Shown piece by piece: positions 37,765 through 46,092 of a stretch of DNA of 64,000 bases. The DNA is from Massilia mucilaginosa. GTDB lineage: Bacteria > Pseudomonadota > Gammaproteobacteria > Burkholderiales > Burkholderiaceae_D. The notes beneath the pieces were generated by a model. It ran no database searches. It was not told the DNA's origin and was given only the letters and a program-made list of their open reading frames with translations. The stretch spans positions 98,495-162,494 of the forward strand of contig NZ_WHJH01000010.1 in assembly GCF_011682145.1 (NCBI RefSeq), written 5' to 3'. Position numbers and translations under genes: made by a program. Positions within the stretch are counted from its first letter, which is position 1. Each line of letters starts with the position of its first letter.

Positions 37765-39350
37765 ATTTCCTCGTACAGCGGCAAGGTCAAGAACTCCGCG
37801 AACGATTCCGACGTCGACATCTCTTCGAAAATCACCGCGGCGCGCACGTACGTCGGGTTATCCCCGTTCGGCGCGACTTCCTTGACCTTCGCCAGTTCCT
37901 CCGGAATCATCGCACGCACCATATCGGCGCTGACCTTGCGGCCGTCGTCGAGCACACCCTTGGTCGAACGAATCCACTGCCAGACCTGCGAACGGCTGAT
38001 CTCCGCCGTGGCCGCGTCTTCCATCAGGTTATGAATCGGCACGCAGCCGTTCCCCGCGAGCCAGCTGCCCAGGTAATGAATCCCCACGTTGATGTTGTAG
38101 CGCAGGCCCGCTTCCGTGATCGGCGCTTCCGGCTTGAAGTCCAGCAGTTCGGCCGCCGTCACCGCGATATCGGGCCGTTGCTTGTCGATCTGGTTCGGCT
38201 TATCGCCCAACACCTTCTTGAATTCGCCCATCGCCAGTTCCACCAGGCCCGGATGCGCAACCCAGCCGCCGTCGTAGCCGTCGGTCGCATCGCGCGCCTT
38301 GTCGTTGCGTACGCCGCCCATGGCGATCTCGTTTTTCTCGGGATCGTTCTTGATCGGGATCAGCGCCGCCATGCCGCCGATGGCCGGCGCGCCGCGCTTG
38401 TGGCAGGTTTTCAGCAGCAGCAAGGCGTACGCGCGCATGAACGGCGATGTCATCGTCACTTTCGGACGGTCGGCCAGGCAGAAGTCCTTGTCGAGCTTGA
38501 ATTTTTTGATGCACGAGAAGATGTAGTCCCAGCGGCCCGCGTTCAAACCGGCGCTGTGTTCGCGCAGTTCGTACAGGATTTCGTCCATCTCGAAGGCGGC
38601 CAGGATCGTTTCGATCAGCACCGTCGCCTTGATGGTCCCCTGCGGCAGGCCCAGTTCCTGCTGCGTCATGACGAAAATATCGTTCCACAAGCGCGCTTCG
38701 AGGTGCGATTCCATCTTCGGCAGGTAAAAATACGGACCGGCGCCGCGCGCCAGCTGCTCTTTGGCGTTGTGGATCATGAACAGCGCGAAGTCGAAAATCC
38801 CGCCCGAGACACGCTTGCCATCGACCAGCACGTGCTTTTCGTCGAGGTGCCAGCCGCGCGGACGCACGACCAGGGTCGCGATCTTCTCATTGAGCTTGTA
38901 CACCTTGCCGTTCTGTTCGAGCGAAATCGTGCGGCGCACGGCGTCGCGCATATTGATCTGGCCCGTGATCTGGTTGTCCCAGTTCGGCGTGTTCGAGTCT
39001 TCGAAGTCGGTCATGTAGCTGTCGGCGCCCGAATTGAAGGCGTTGATGACCATCTTGCGCTCGACCGGGCCGGTGATTTCGACGCGGCGGCACTCCAGCG
39101 CCGGCGGAATCGGGGCGATCTTCCAGTCGCCGGCGCGAATCTGCGCGGTTTCCGGCAAAAAGTCGGGACGTTCGCCGGCGTCGAGACGCTTTGCGCGTTC
39201 CACGCGCGCCCCCAAGAGCTCCTGGCGGCGCGGTTCGAACGCGCGCGTCAGGCGCGCCACCAGGGCCAGCGCCTCGGAGGTCAGAATCTGCTCGTAGCCA
39301 GGCTTGATTTCGGCGCTGATTTCCATGCCGGCGGGGATATTGATAGTCAT
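37761..39350 (-). CDS. aceB: Malate synthase A
   Basis: A 529-aa glyoxylate-cycle enzyme that condenses glyoxylate and acetyl-CoA to malate. The family is clear from DSYMTDFEDSNTPNWDNQIT-like sequence near residue 105, RGWHLDEKHVLVDG, the PKMESHLEARLWNDIF segment with catalytic acidic residue, a central ATVLIETILAAFEMDEILYE, and YDGGWVAHPGLVELAMGEF. Length is normal. Start at 39350 with AGGAG upstream. It is divergent from a LysR regulator gene that probably controls it. Isocitrate lyase is not in the window. Confidence 0.97.
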   Translation of the reverse strand: MTINIPAGMEISAEIKPGYEQILTSEALALVARLTRAFEPRRQELLGARVERAKRLDAGERPDFLPETAQIRAGDWKIAPIPPALECRRVEITGPVERKMVINAFNSGADSYMTDFEDSNTPNWDNQITGQINMRDAVRRTISLEQNGKVYKLNEKIATLVVRPRGWHLDEKHVLVDGKRVSGGIFDFALFMIHNAKEQLARGAGPYFYLPKMESHLEARLWNDIFVMTQQELGLPQGTIKATVLIETILAAFEMDEILYELREHSAGLNAGRWDYIFSCIKKFKLDKDFCLADRPKVTMTSPFMRAYALLLLKTCHKRGAPAIGGMAALIPIKNDPEKNEIAMGGVRNDKARDATDGYDGGWVAHPGLVELAMGEFKKVLGDKPNQIDKQRPDIAVTAAELLDFKPEAPITEAGLRYNINVGIHYLGSWLAGNGCVPIHNLMEDAATAEISRSQVWQWIRSTKGVLDDGRKVSADMVRAMIPEELAKVKEVAPNGDNPTYVRAAVIFEEMSTSESFAEFLTLPLYEEI

Positions 39351-39445
39351 GCGTGCTCCTGTAGAAGATAAGAATGCAAATTGGCGTTTCGTCTGTCATC
39401 TAGTATATTCACTAACTGGTAGCTAAACGAGACAAAAAATACATT

Positions 39446-39470
39446 CATCTGTGCGTTTTTGTCACAGATG
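39446..39470. promoter_or_regulatory. Candidate LysR-family operator between aceB and the LysR gene
   Basis: CATCTGTG, 9 nt, CACAGATG: a perfect 8-bp inverted repeat that also fits the LysR T-N11-A box. It lies 26 nt before the LysR start codon and about 95 nt before aceB on the other strand, so one bound protein could act on both. Confidence 0.55.
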
Positions 39471-39495
39471 GATGGCAACATCCGAGGAGTGGTAC

Positions 39496-40398
39496 ATGGG
39501 GCAGTTCCGTCAACTATCCACCTTCGTCGACGTGGTCGCGCGCGGCAGCCTGTCGGCGGCGGCGCGCGCCGAAGGCATTGCGCCGGCCATGATCGGGCGC
39601 CGGCTCGACGCGCTCGAAGCGCGCCTCGGCGTCAAGCTCCTGCAGCGCACCACGCGCAAACTCGCCCTCACCGACGAAGGCGCGGCCTTTCTCGAAGATT
39701 GCCAGCGCATCCTGGGCGAACTCGAAGAAGCCGAATCGGCGGTCGCCGAGCGCAGCGCGCGCGCCAGCGGCCACCTGCTGGTGTCGGCGCCGGCCGGCTT
39801 CGGGCGCCAGCACGTCGCGCCCCTGCTGCCGTCGTTTCTGGCCGAGCACCAGGACGTCACGGTCAACCTCAACCTCAACGACCGCGTGGTCGACGTCGTC
39901 GGCGAAGGGGTCGATGTGGCGATCCGCATCGCCAGCCTGTCCGATTCGAGCCTGGTGGGCGTCAAGCTGGCCGATAACCAGCGCGTGCTGGTCGCATCCC
40001 CGGCCTACCTGAAACGCCACGGCGTCCCCGACACCCTGGCCGATCTGGCGCGCCACAACTGCCTGGCGATCAGCAGCGAAGGCAGCCAGCGCGGCTGGAC
40101 TTTCCGCGACAGCGGCAAACTGGTGACCTTGAAAGTGGCGGGCAATATGGTCTGCAACGATGGCGAAGTGCTGCACGATTGGGCGCTGGCCGGCAAAGGC
40201 TTGGCGTGGCGCTCGATGTGGGAAGTGGGAACCGAGATCGAAGCGGGAAAACTGTGCACGGTGCTGGACGCTTTTGCGGCGCCCGGCAACGACATCCACG
40301 CGGTGTTCGCGCAGCGGCGCCACCTGCCGCTGCGGATTCGCGCGTTTGTGGACTTCCTGCGCCGCACCTATGCGCAGCCGGATTACTGGCGTTCCTAG
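39496..40398 (+). CDS. LysR-family transcriptional regulator, probable control of aceB
   Basis: A 300-aa protein with winged HTH at residues 1-60 (FVDVVARGSLSAAARAEGIA, then RLDALEARLGVKLLQRTTRK) and a periplasmic-binding-like effector domain. I start at ATG 39496 because GAGGAG lies 6 nt upstream; the frame opens 45 nt earlier without a ribosome-binding site. It is transcribed divergently from aceB across 145 nt with an operator-like repeat. The coinducer cannot be told from sequence. Confidence 0.88.
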   Translation: MGQFRQLSTFVDVVARGSLSAAARAEGIAPAMIGRRLDALEARLGVKLLQRTTRKLALTDEGAAFLEDCQRILGELEEAESAVAERSARASGHLLVSAPAGFGRQHVAPLLPSFLAEHQDVTVNLNLNDRVVDVVGEGVDVAIRIASLSDSSLVGVKLADNQRVLVASPAYLKRHGVPDTLADLARHNCLAISSEGSQRGWTFRDSGKLVTLKVAGNMVCNDGEVLHDWALAGKGLAWRSMWEVGTEIEAGKLCTVLDAFAAPGNDIHAVFAQRRHLPLRIRAFVDFLRRTYAQPDYWRS

Positions 40399-40450
40399 AG
40401 AGGGACCCGACAACGCCATCGGCCCGCGCGAGGCGGGCCGACGAAAAGCA

Positions 40451-40489
40451 CGACAAAAAAAATCCCCGGAAACCGAGGATTTTTTGTCG
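40451..40489. terminator. Bidirectional terminator between LysR gene and cspA
   Basis: CGACAAAAAA, then AATCC, CGG, loop AAA, CCG, GGATT, TTTTTTGTCG: nearly symmetrical stem with an A-tract on one side and a T-tract on the other. It would end transcripts of the plus-strand LysR gene and the minus-strand cold-shock gene. Confidence 0.85.
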
Positions 40490-40501
40490 TTGATTCAGCG
40501 A

Positions 40502-40705
40502 TTAGATTGGCTGAATGTTCGAAGCTTGCTTGCCTTTAGGGCCAGCGGTTACTTCGAAAGAGACGCGCTGGTTCTCTTGCAAAGATTTGAAGCCGTTCGA
40601 CTGAATCGCCGAGAAGTGAGCGAACAGATCTTCGCCGCCTTCATCAGGAGTGATAAAGCCAAAACCCTTCGAATCATTGAACCATTTTACGATGCCAGTT
40701 GCCAT
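40502..40705 (-). CDS. cspA: Cold-shock protein, CspA family
   Basis: A 67-aa single OB-fold. RNP1 and RNP2 motifs are intact: [15 protein letters not shown] and DLFAHFSAI. It binds single-stranded RNA and DNA and acts as an RNA chaperone. Nearly identical proteins are among the most abundant in Oxalobacteraceae. The transcript has a long leader (upstream 90 or more nt), typical of csp mRNAs and usually temperature-responsive. Confidence 0.95.
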   Translation of the reverse strand: MATGIVKWFNDSKGFGFITPDEGGEDLFAHFSAIQSNGFKSLQENQRVSFEVTAGPKGKQASNIQPI

Positions 40706-41047
40706 TACAATTTCCTATTTCAGTTAAGTTGGGCTTACGCCCGTTTTAGATCGTTTGACGAAGCAAGAAAGAAATGACAGACAGACTGCACAACTACCTC
40801 GAATCACAACGATCCCGCATTATACCGAATAAAACACAAAAAACACGTTCTCTGCAAAATAAACTTCCCGCTTGCCGTAAAAATTCAGAATATCAACTTT
40901 TACAACGCCGGTTTGCAGCGGCAGTCCGACAAATATAGAACATCGAGACCGCTGAAGTTTGCGCTAGATCAAACGATACGCCCACTTGCCCTTGCATGCG
41001 CGCACAATTGGCAAAAAAGAACGTGGTATGTGGTTTTCTGGCGGTAT
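40706..41047. other. 342-nt gap with the cspA leader
   Basis: The half next to cspA (to about 40820) is AT-rich and probably holds the cspA promoter and untranslated leader, with TAGGAAA before the start codon. The rest up to the HPt gene has no convincing ORF; a 68-codon frame on the minus strand has no ribosome-binding site or similarity I can name. Confidence 0.6.
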
Positions 41048-41419
41048 TCAGTCTGGCTGGCCGGGATATGTGGCCGCCTTGGGATCTTGCCGTGCCCACA
41101 CGATGTACGCGTCGAGGGCGAGCAGCCAGTCGTTCCAGTCCTTCGGCGCGATCAGCTCGAACGCCATCAGCACCCGCAGGCGCTGTTCCAGCTGGCGCGC
41201 CTGCGCGCCGAACACGCGAAAGCCGAAGGTCGCCGCCGAGCCGGCGATGGTATGCAGGCTCTGATGCAGCTCCTTGACCAGGATCGCGTCGGCGGCGGCC
41301 GGGTCGAATTGCGCGCGCAGCTGTTCCAGGCGCGCCAGCGTGGCCGGCACGCTGGCCGCGAACTTCTCGTTGAGCGCGTGCAGGCGCGCAAAGAACTCCT
41401 GGTCGATCAGCGTGGCCAT
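41048..41419 (-). CDS. Histidine phosphotransfer (HPt) domain protein
   Basis: A 123-aa four-helix protein. The phospho-accepting His56 is in KELHQSLHTIAGSAATFGF, the HPt signature. It has no kinase or output domain, so it relays phosphate between a hybrid kinase and a response regulator. It starts 10 nt downstream of upp on the same strand. The partner is not next to it; the 1480-aa kinase already has its own HPt, so other kinases are more likely. Confidence 0.85.
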   Translation of the reverse strand: MATLIDQEFFARLHALNEKFAASVPATLARLEQLRAQFDPAAADAILVKELHQSLHTIAGSAATFGFRVFGAQARQLEQRLRVLMAFELIAPKDWNDWLLALDAYIVWARQDPKAATYPGQPD

Positions 41420-41429
41420 CGCGCGCCGC

Positions 41430-42080
41430 TTACTTGGTGCCGAAGATGCGGTCGCCCGCGTCGCCCAGGCCCGGCACGATGTACGCGTGTTCGTTCAGGT
41501 GCGAATCGAGCGAGGCCACGTACAGCTTGACGTTCGGATGCGCGTCCTGCACCACCTGCACGCCTTCGGGCGCGGCCACCAGGGCCAGGAAGATGATCTG
41601 TTCGTCGGTCACGCCGCGCTTTTTGAGCACGTCGATGGCGTGCACCGCCGAGTTGCCGGTGGCGACCATCGGATCGCACAGGATGAAGATGCGGTCGGTG
41701 GTGTCGGGCAGGCGCACCAGGTACTCGACCGGCTTGTGGGTTTCCGGGTCGCGGAACACGCCGACGTGGCCCACGCGCGCCGACGGCACCAGTTCCAGCA
41801 GGCCGTCGCTCATGCCGATACCGGCGCGCAGGATCGGCACGATCGCCAGTTTTTTACCGGCGATGACGGGTGCGTCGATGGTCACCAGCGGGGTGTCGAT
41901 CTTGCGCGTGGTGAGCGGCAGGTCGCGCGTGATTTCGTAACCCATCAGCAGCGTGATTTCCTTGAGCAGCTCGCGGAAGGTGCGCGTGGAGGTGTCGCGC
42001 TCGCGCATGTGGCTCAGCTTGTGCTGGATCAGCGGATGGTTGAGGATGAACAGGTTGGGAAAGCGTGGATCTTGGTTCAT
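41430..42080 (-). CDS. upp: Uracil phosphoribosyltransferase
   Basis: A 216-aa enzyme making UMP from uracil and PRPP for pyrimidine salvage. Motifs: [19 protein letters not shown] at the start, [20 protein letters not shown], the PRPP loop [17 protein letters not shown], and the uracil-binding end [17 protein letters not shown] start at MNQDPRFPN (42080); a start 18 nt earlier is possible. Length is normal. Confidence 0.97.
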   Translation of the reverse strand: MNQDPRFPNLFILNHPLIQHKLSHMRERDTSTRTFRELLKEITLLMGYEITRDLPLTTRKIDTPLVTIDAPVIAGKKLAIVPILRAGIGMSDGLLELVPSARVGHVGVFRDPETHKPVEYLVRLPDTTDRIFILCDPMVATGNSAVHAIDVLKKRGVTDEQIIFLALVAAPEGVQVVQDAHPNVKLYVASLDSHLNEHAYIVPGLGDAGDRIFGTK

Positions 42081-42106
42081 GGAATTCGATTCAATCATTG
42101 TTGTCA

Positions 42107-42240
42107 GGGGCCTCGAAAAACCGTAGCGAGCGGCGTCGTTGTCGCTCGAGAAGCGCAGCCGTACGAAAGTACGGTGAGCATCGCAGGACTGCGCGTCCCG
42201 AGCGAAAATGACGCCGCGCAGTAGGTTTGTCGAGGTCCCC
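42107..42240. repeat. 134-nt long inverted repeat (REP/MITE-like)
   Basis: The left arm GGGGCCTCGAAAAACCGTAG, continuing CGAGCGGCGTCGTTGTCGCTCG, is matched in inverted orientation by the right arm CGAGCGAAAATGACGCCGCG, continuing CAGTAGGTTTGTCGAGGTCCCC. The centre is a perfect CCGTAC-GAAA-GTACGG hairpin at 42159-42174. No ORF inside. It lies between the upp start and the convergent-side end of the AidB-like gene, thus in the intergenic space. Confidence 0.75.
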
Positions 42241-42322
42241 GGTTGTGGCTTGTGCCCGTATTATCTCGCAAACCGAGCGCTCGTCCGCATTTTGCGGCAA
42301 TTAAGTCAGTACAGAAGCCGCT

Positions 42323-44032
42323 TCAAGCGGCCGGCGGCAGCGCGCGCGCCAGGATTGCCGCGCAATCGGCGCCGGCCGGCAGGCGTCCGAATGCCCCGCC
42401 CACGTCCAGCGCCACGCGCGAGGCGATGAAGGCGCCGCTGACATACGGCGGCGCGTGGCGCAGCAGCAGCGCCGCCTGCACCGCGATGACGATCCGTTCG
42501 GCCAGCCGGCGCGCGCCGTACTCGTCGCCCTGCTGGCCTTCCAGGTCGGCCAGCAGCCGTACTCTGAAAGCGTTCAATGCCGGATCGGCGTCGCCGGCCA
42601 GCGCCAGCTCGCCCGCCAGCGCAGCGCGCGCCGCCGGGGTCTTGCCGAAGGCGCGCAGCAGGTCCAGGCACATCACATTGCCGGAACCTTCCCAGATCGA
42701 ATTGACCGGAAACTCACGGTACAGGCGCGCCAGCGGACCGTCTTCCACATAGCCGTTGCCGCCCATGACTTCCATCGCCTCGGCCCCGAACGCCGGGCCG
42801 CGCTTGCACAGCCAGTATTTGCCGGCCGGCGTCAGGATGCGGCCCAACAGGGCCTGGGCCGGATCGGCGCCTTCGTCGAAACAGCGCGCCAGGCGCAGCG
42901 CGAAGACGGTGGCCGCCTCCGATTCGAGCGCCAGGTCGGCCAGCACGTTCTGCATCAGCGGCTGTTCGGCCAGCGTGCGCCCAAAAGCGGACCGCTCGCG
43001 CGCGTGGTGCAGCGCGTGGGTGAGCGCCGCGCGCATGATGCCGGCGGTGCCTAGCACGCAATCGAGCCGGGTATGCCCGCCCATCTCCAATATGGTGGGA
43101 ATGCCGCGCCCGACTTTGCCCACCAGCCAGCCGACGGCGTCGCAAAACTCCACCTCGGACGAGGCGTTCGAGCGGTTGCCCAGTTTATCCTTGAGGCGCT
43201 GCACGCGGATCGCATTGCGGCTGCCGTCGGGCAGGTAGCGCGGCACGAAGAAGCAAGTCAGGCCGGCGCTGCCCTCATCCCCGGTCTGCGCCAGGATCAA
43301 GTGCGCGTCCGACTGCGGCGCCGAGAAGAACCACTTGTGGCCGACGATACGCCAGGCGTTTGCGCCCTCCTCCCCGAAGCGCGCGCGCGCCTCGCCGGCG
43401 TCGAGTTGCGTGGCGCGGGTGGTGTTGGCGCGCACGTCGCTGCCGCCCTGCTTTTCGGTCATGCCCATGCCGATCAGGGCACCGGTCTTTTGCTCGATCG
43501 GCAGCGAGCGCGGATCGTACTGGCGCGACAATATCTTCGGCAGCCATTTGGCCCCGAGCGCACCGGCCTGGCGCAGCGCCGGCACCGAGGCGTAGGTCAT
43601 CGTGACCGGGCATTGGGCGCCGTTTTCGACCTGCCCGAACAGCAGGTATTGGGCCGCGCGCGCCACTTGAACGCCACCCCGGGCGCCGCCCTGGCCGTCG
43701 CCCTGGTCTGGCTCCCACGGCGAGGCGTGCACGCCCGCGCCGATCATCAGCGCCATCAACTGGTGCCAGGCCGGATGGAACTCGACTTCGTCGATGCGCC
43801 GGCCGTTGCGGTCGACATTATGCAGGATGGGTTTGTTCACATTGGCCAGGCGCGCCAGCTCGAGCACCTCGGCCCGGCCCAGGCTCGCGCCGAGCGCCAG
43901 CAAGCCATCGAGCGCCCACGGCGCGCCCTCGCGCGCGACCGCCTCGCGCAAGGCCGGATCGAGCGCGAACAGGTTGACATTCCCGAATTGACTGGCCTGG
44001 TTGAAAATCGTATGCGTATCGAATGGGTTCAT
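42323..44032 (-). CDS. aidB: AidB-like acyl-CoA dehydrogenase
   Basis: A 569-aa flavoprotein of the adaptive-response AidB group. Signatures: TMTYASVPALRQAGALGAKW, LIGMGMTEKQGGSDVRANTT (FAD-binding), GHKWFFSAPQSDAHLILAQT, RLKDKLGNRSNASSEVEF, EMGGHTRLDCVLGTAGIMRA and EVMGGNGYVEDGPLARLYRE followed by SIWEGSGN. It starts MNPFDTHTIFNQASQFGNVN at 44032; the open frame further up has no ribosome-binding site. AidB counters DNA alkylation in E. coli; substrate here is unproven. Confidence 0.88.
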   Translation of the reverse strand: MNPFDTHTIFNQASQFGNVNLFALDPALREAVAREGAPWALDGLLALGASLGRAEVLELARLANVNKPILHNVDRNGRRIDEVEFHPAWHQLMALMIGAGVHASPWEPDQGDGQGGARGGVQVARAAQYLLFGQVENGAQCPVTMTYASVPALRQAGALGAKWLPKILSRQYDPRSLPIEQKTGALIGMGMTEKQGGSDVRANTTRATQLDAGEARARFGEEGANAWRIVGHKWFFSAPQSDAHLILAQTGDEGSAGLTCFFVPRYLPDGSRNAIRVQRLKDKLGNRSNASSEVEFCDAVGWLVGKVGRGIPTILEMGGHTRLDCVLGTAGIMRAALTHALHHARERSAFGRTLAEQPLMQNVLADLALESEAATVFALRLARCFDEGADPAQALLGRILTPAGKYWLCKRGPAFGAEAMEVMGGNGYVEDGPLARLYREFPVNSIWEGSGNVMCLDLLRAFGKTPAARAALAGELALAGDADPALNAFRVRLLADLEGQQGDEYGARRLAERIVIAVQAALLLRHAPPYVSGAFIASRVALDVGGAFGRLPAGADCAAILARALPPAA

Positions 44033-44376
44033 GGTGCGAATCGACTCAAACTCCAAAAAATATTGCGCAAAAGCAGCATTTGCAAGGCGCGTACGCCCCT
44101 GAAACGGCGCCGGTAGGCGACAATAGCGAACCACCCGGCGGCGTCGCGGCGTGCCGCGCTACAGCCTAGCCCAAAGACGAAAACAGGGCAAGAGTTGCTT
44201 TCCCGCCCGTCCGGCCTGCCGTTTTTTGCGTTCGGTCAAGCAACATCGAATGACGCACCGCACCGGCTGTTTTTGATGCATTCTGGAATCTTTCCGTGTC
44301 ACGGTGGATGCCGATTTGCTAAACTAGGGCACCAGCAGCAGCGGCCAGCCCCAATACGAAGGTAACAACTTTTACA
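44033..44376. other. 344-nt divergent intergenic region
   Basis: Promoters for the AidB-like gene (minus) and the PAS/GGDEF/EAL gene (plus) must lie here. I see no ORF, repeat or terminator that stands out; the part next to the plus-strand gene (44280-44360) is somewhat richer in A and T. Confidence 0.5.
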
Positions 44377-46092
44377 ATGCGCACCAGTGCCCCCTCAGTG
44401 CCCAACGGCGACACCCTCACCGAGCTCGACCAGTTCATGGAAGCGGCCGGCGATATCGTGTTCCGTCTCGATGCGGGCGGCCGCATCAAGGCTGCCAGCA
44501 AGCGCACCGGCGCCCTGTTTTCCTTCGAGGCCGGGGCCCTGCTGACCACCCTGGTGGCCGACGCCGACCACGCCGGCCTGGGCGCGGCGCTGCAGGACGC
44601 CGCCGGCGCCCCGGCGCGCCTCGAACTGCGCATGAAGGCCCCGCACAAGGAACTCTGGTTCGACCTGCGCCTGTGCCGCCTGCAGCAAAGCGGCGGCACG
44701 CTGCTGCTGGCGGTCGGGCGCGACATCTCGGCCCAGCGCGAGATCGAAGAACGGCTGCGCCACCTGGCCACCCACGACAGCCTGACCGAGCTGCCCAACC
44801 GCCTGCTACTGTCGGACCGCATCCGCATGGTGATCGCCCACGCGCGCCGCTCGGGCCAGAACTTTTCGGTCGCCACCATCGGCCTCGATGGTTTCAAGAA
44901 GGTCAACGATGGCCTGGGCCACCCGGTCGGCGACGCCGTGCTGCGCATCGCCGCGGCGCGCCTGCGCAAGACCCTGCGCGACAGCGACACCCTGGCCCGC
45001 ATCGGCGGCGACGAATTCGTCGCGGTGCTGCCGGGCACCTGCAGCGAAGCCCAGATCAAGCTGGTCACCGGGCGCCTGCTGGCGGCCCTGCAGGCCCCGT
45101 TCGAAGTCGACAAGCACACCATCTACATCGGCGCCTCGATCGGCCTGGCGCTGTTTCCCGAGCACGCCGAGGATGAAGTCCAGCTGGTCGCGCTGGCCGA
45201 CGCGGCCATGTCGCGCGCCAAGGAGACCGGCAAGGCGCGCTGCCTGGTCTACAGTCCGCGCACCAGCGGCCCGCCGGAACACGATATCTCGCTCGAAGCG
45301 GCCATGTTCCAGGCCGTGCGCGAAGGCGAATTCCTGCTCTACTACCAGCCGATCGTGGACGCCGCCACGCGCCGCATCCAGGGATTCGAGACCCTGATGC
45401 GCTGGAAGCATCCGACCCTCGGCATGGTGCCGCCGGTGCGCTTCATTCCCATCGCCGAGACCAATGGCCTGATCAACCTGCTGGGGGCCTGGGCCCTGAA
45501 AGCGGCCTGCGTCCAGCTCAGGCACTTCGAGGAAGCGGCCAAGCGAGCGCTGTACATCTCGGTCAATATCAGCCCGCGCCAGTTTCGCAACGATAAATTC
45601 CTCGAGGTGCTGGACCACGCGCTCGCCTTTTCCGGCATGAGCGGCAGCCAGCTGGTACTCGAAATCACCGAAGGAACCCTGATGATCGATCCCGTGCACG
45701 CAGAATCCATCCTGCTCAAGATGGCCGAGCGGCAGGCGCGCATCGCGATTGACGATTTCGGCACCGGCTACTCCTCGCTGGCCTACCTCAAACGCTTCCC
45801 GATCTCGGTGCTGAAAATCGACCGCGCCTTCATCAAGGACCTGCCCGACGCACCCAAGGATGGTGCGATCTGCAATGCGGTGCTCGACCTGGCCAAGCAC
45901 CTCGGCCTGTCGGTGGTGGCCGAAGGCGTCGAAACCGAAGCGCAGCTCGATTATCTCGACCAGCGCGGCTGCCAGTACATCCAGGGTTACCTGACCGGCA
46001 AACCGATGCCGGCCCACGCCGCCATGGCGGCCCTGAAAGAAGACCTGTACGCGTCGCTGATGCCGATCGAACCGCAAGCGGGGCTGCGATGA
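44377..46092 (+). CDS. PAS-GGDEF-EAL c-di-GMP enzyme
   Basis: A 571-aa cytosolic protein. Residues 10-125 form a PAS fold (FMEAAGDIVFRLDAGGRIKA). The GGDEF domain (about 130-290) keeps RIGGDEFVAVLPG at about 210, so cyclase activity is possible. The EAL domain (about 305-555) has the first motif as ETL (FETLMRW about 338) but keeps [35 protein letters not shown] and AEGVETEAQ, so it should be an active phosphodiesterase. The start ATG is supported by a normal leader. The stop overlaps the HDOD gene start (ATGA). Confidence 0.92.
   Translation: MRTSAPSVPNGDTLTELDQFMEAAGDIVFRLDAGGRIKAASKRTGALFSFEAGALLTTLVADADHAGLGAALQDAAGAPARLELRMKAPHKELWFDLRLCRLQQSGGTLLLAVGRDISAQREIEERLRHLATHDSLTELPNRLLLSDRIRMVIAHARRSGQNFSVATIGLDGFKKVNDGLGHPVGDAVLRIAAARLRKTLRDSDTLARIGGDEFVAVLPGTCSEAQIKLVTGRLLAALQAPFEVDKHTIYIGASIGLALFPEHAEDEVQLVALADAAMSRAKETGKARCLVYSPRTSGPPEHDISLEAAMFQAVREGEFLLYYQPIVDAATRRIQGFETLMRWKHPTLGMVPPVRFIPIAETNGLINLLGAWALKAACVQLRHFEEAAKRALYISVNISPRQFRNDKFLEVLDHALAFSGMSGSQLVLEITEGTLMIDPVHAESILLKMAERQARIAIDDFGTGYSSLAYLKRFPISVLKIDRAFIKDLPDAPKDGAICNAVLDLAKHLGLSVVAEGVETEAQLDYLDQRGCQYIQGYLTGKPMPAHAAMAALKEDLYASLMPIEPQAGLR

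Noticed and set aside
40893..41099. A 68-codon minus-strand ORF between cspA and the HPt gene
   Set aside because: It has no ribosome-binding site and no motif, and its end overlaps the HPt gene's coding region on the same strand in a different frame.
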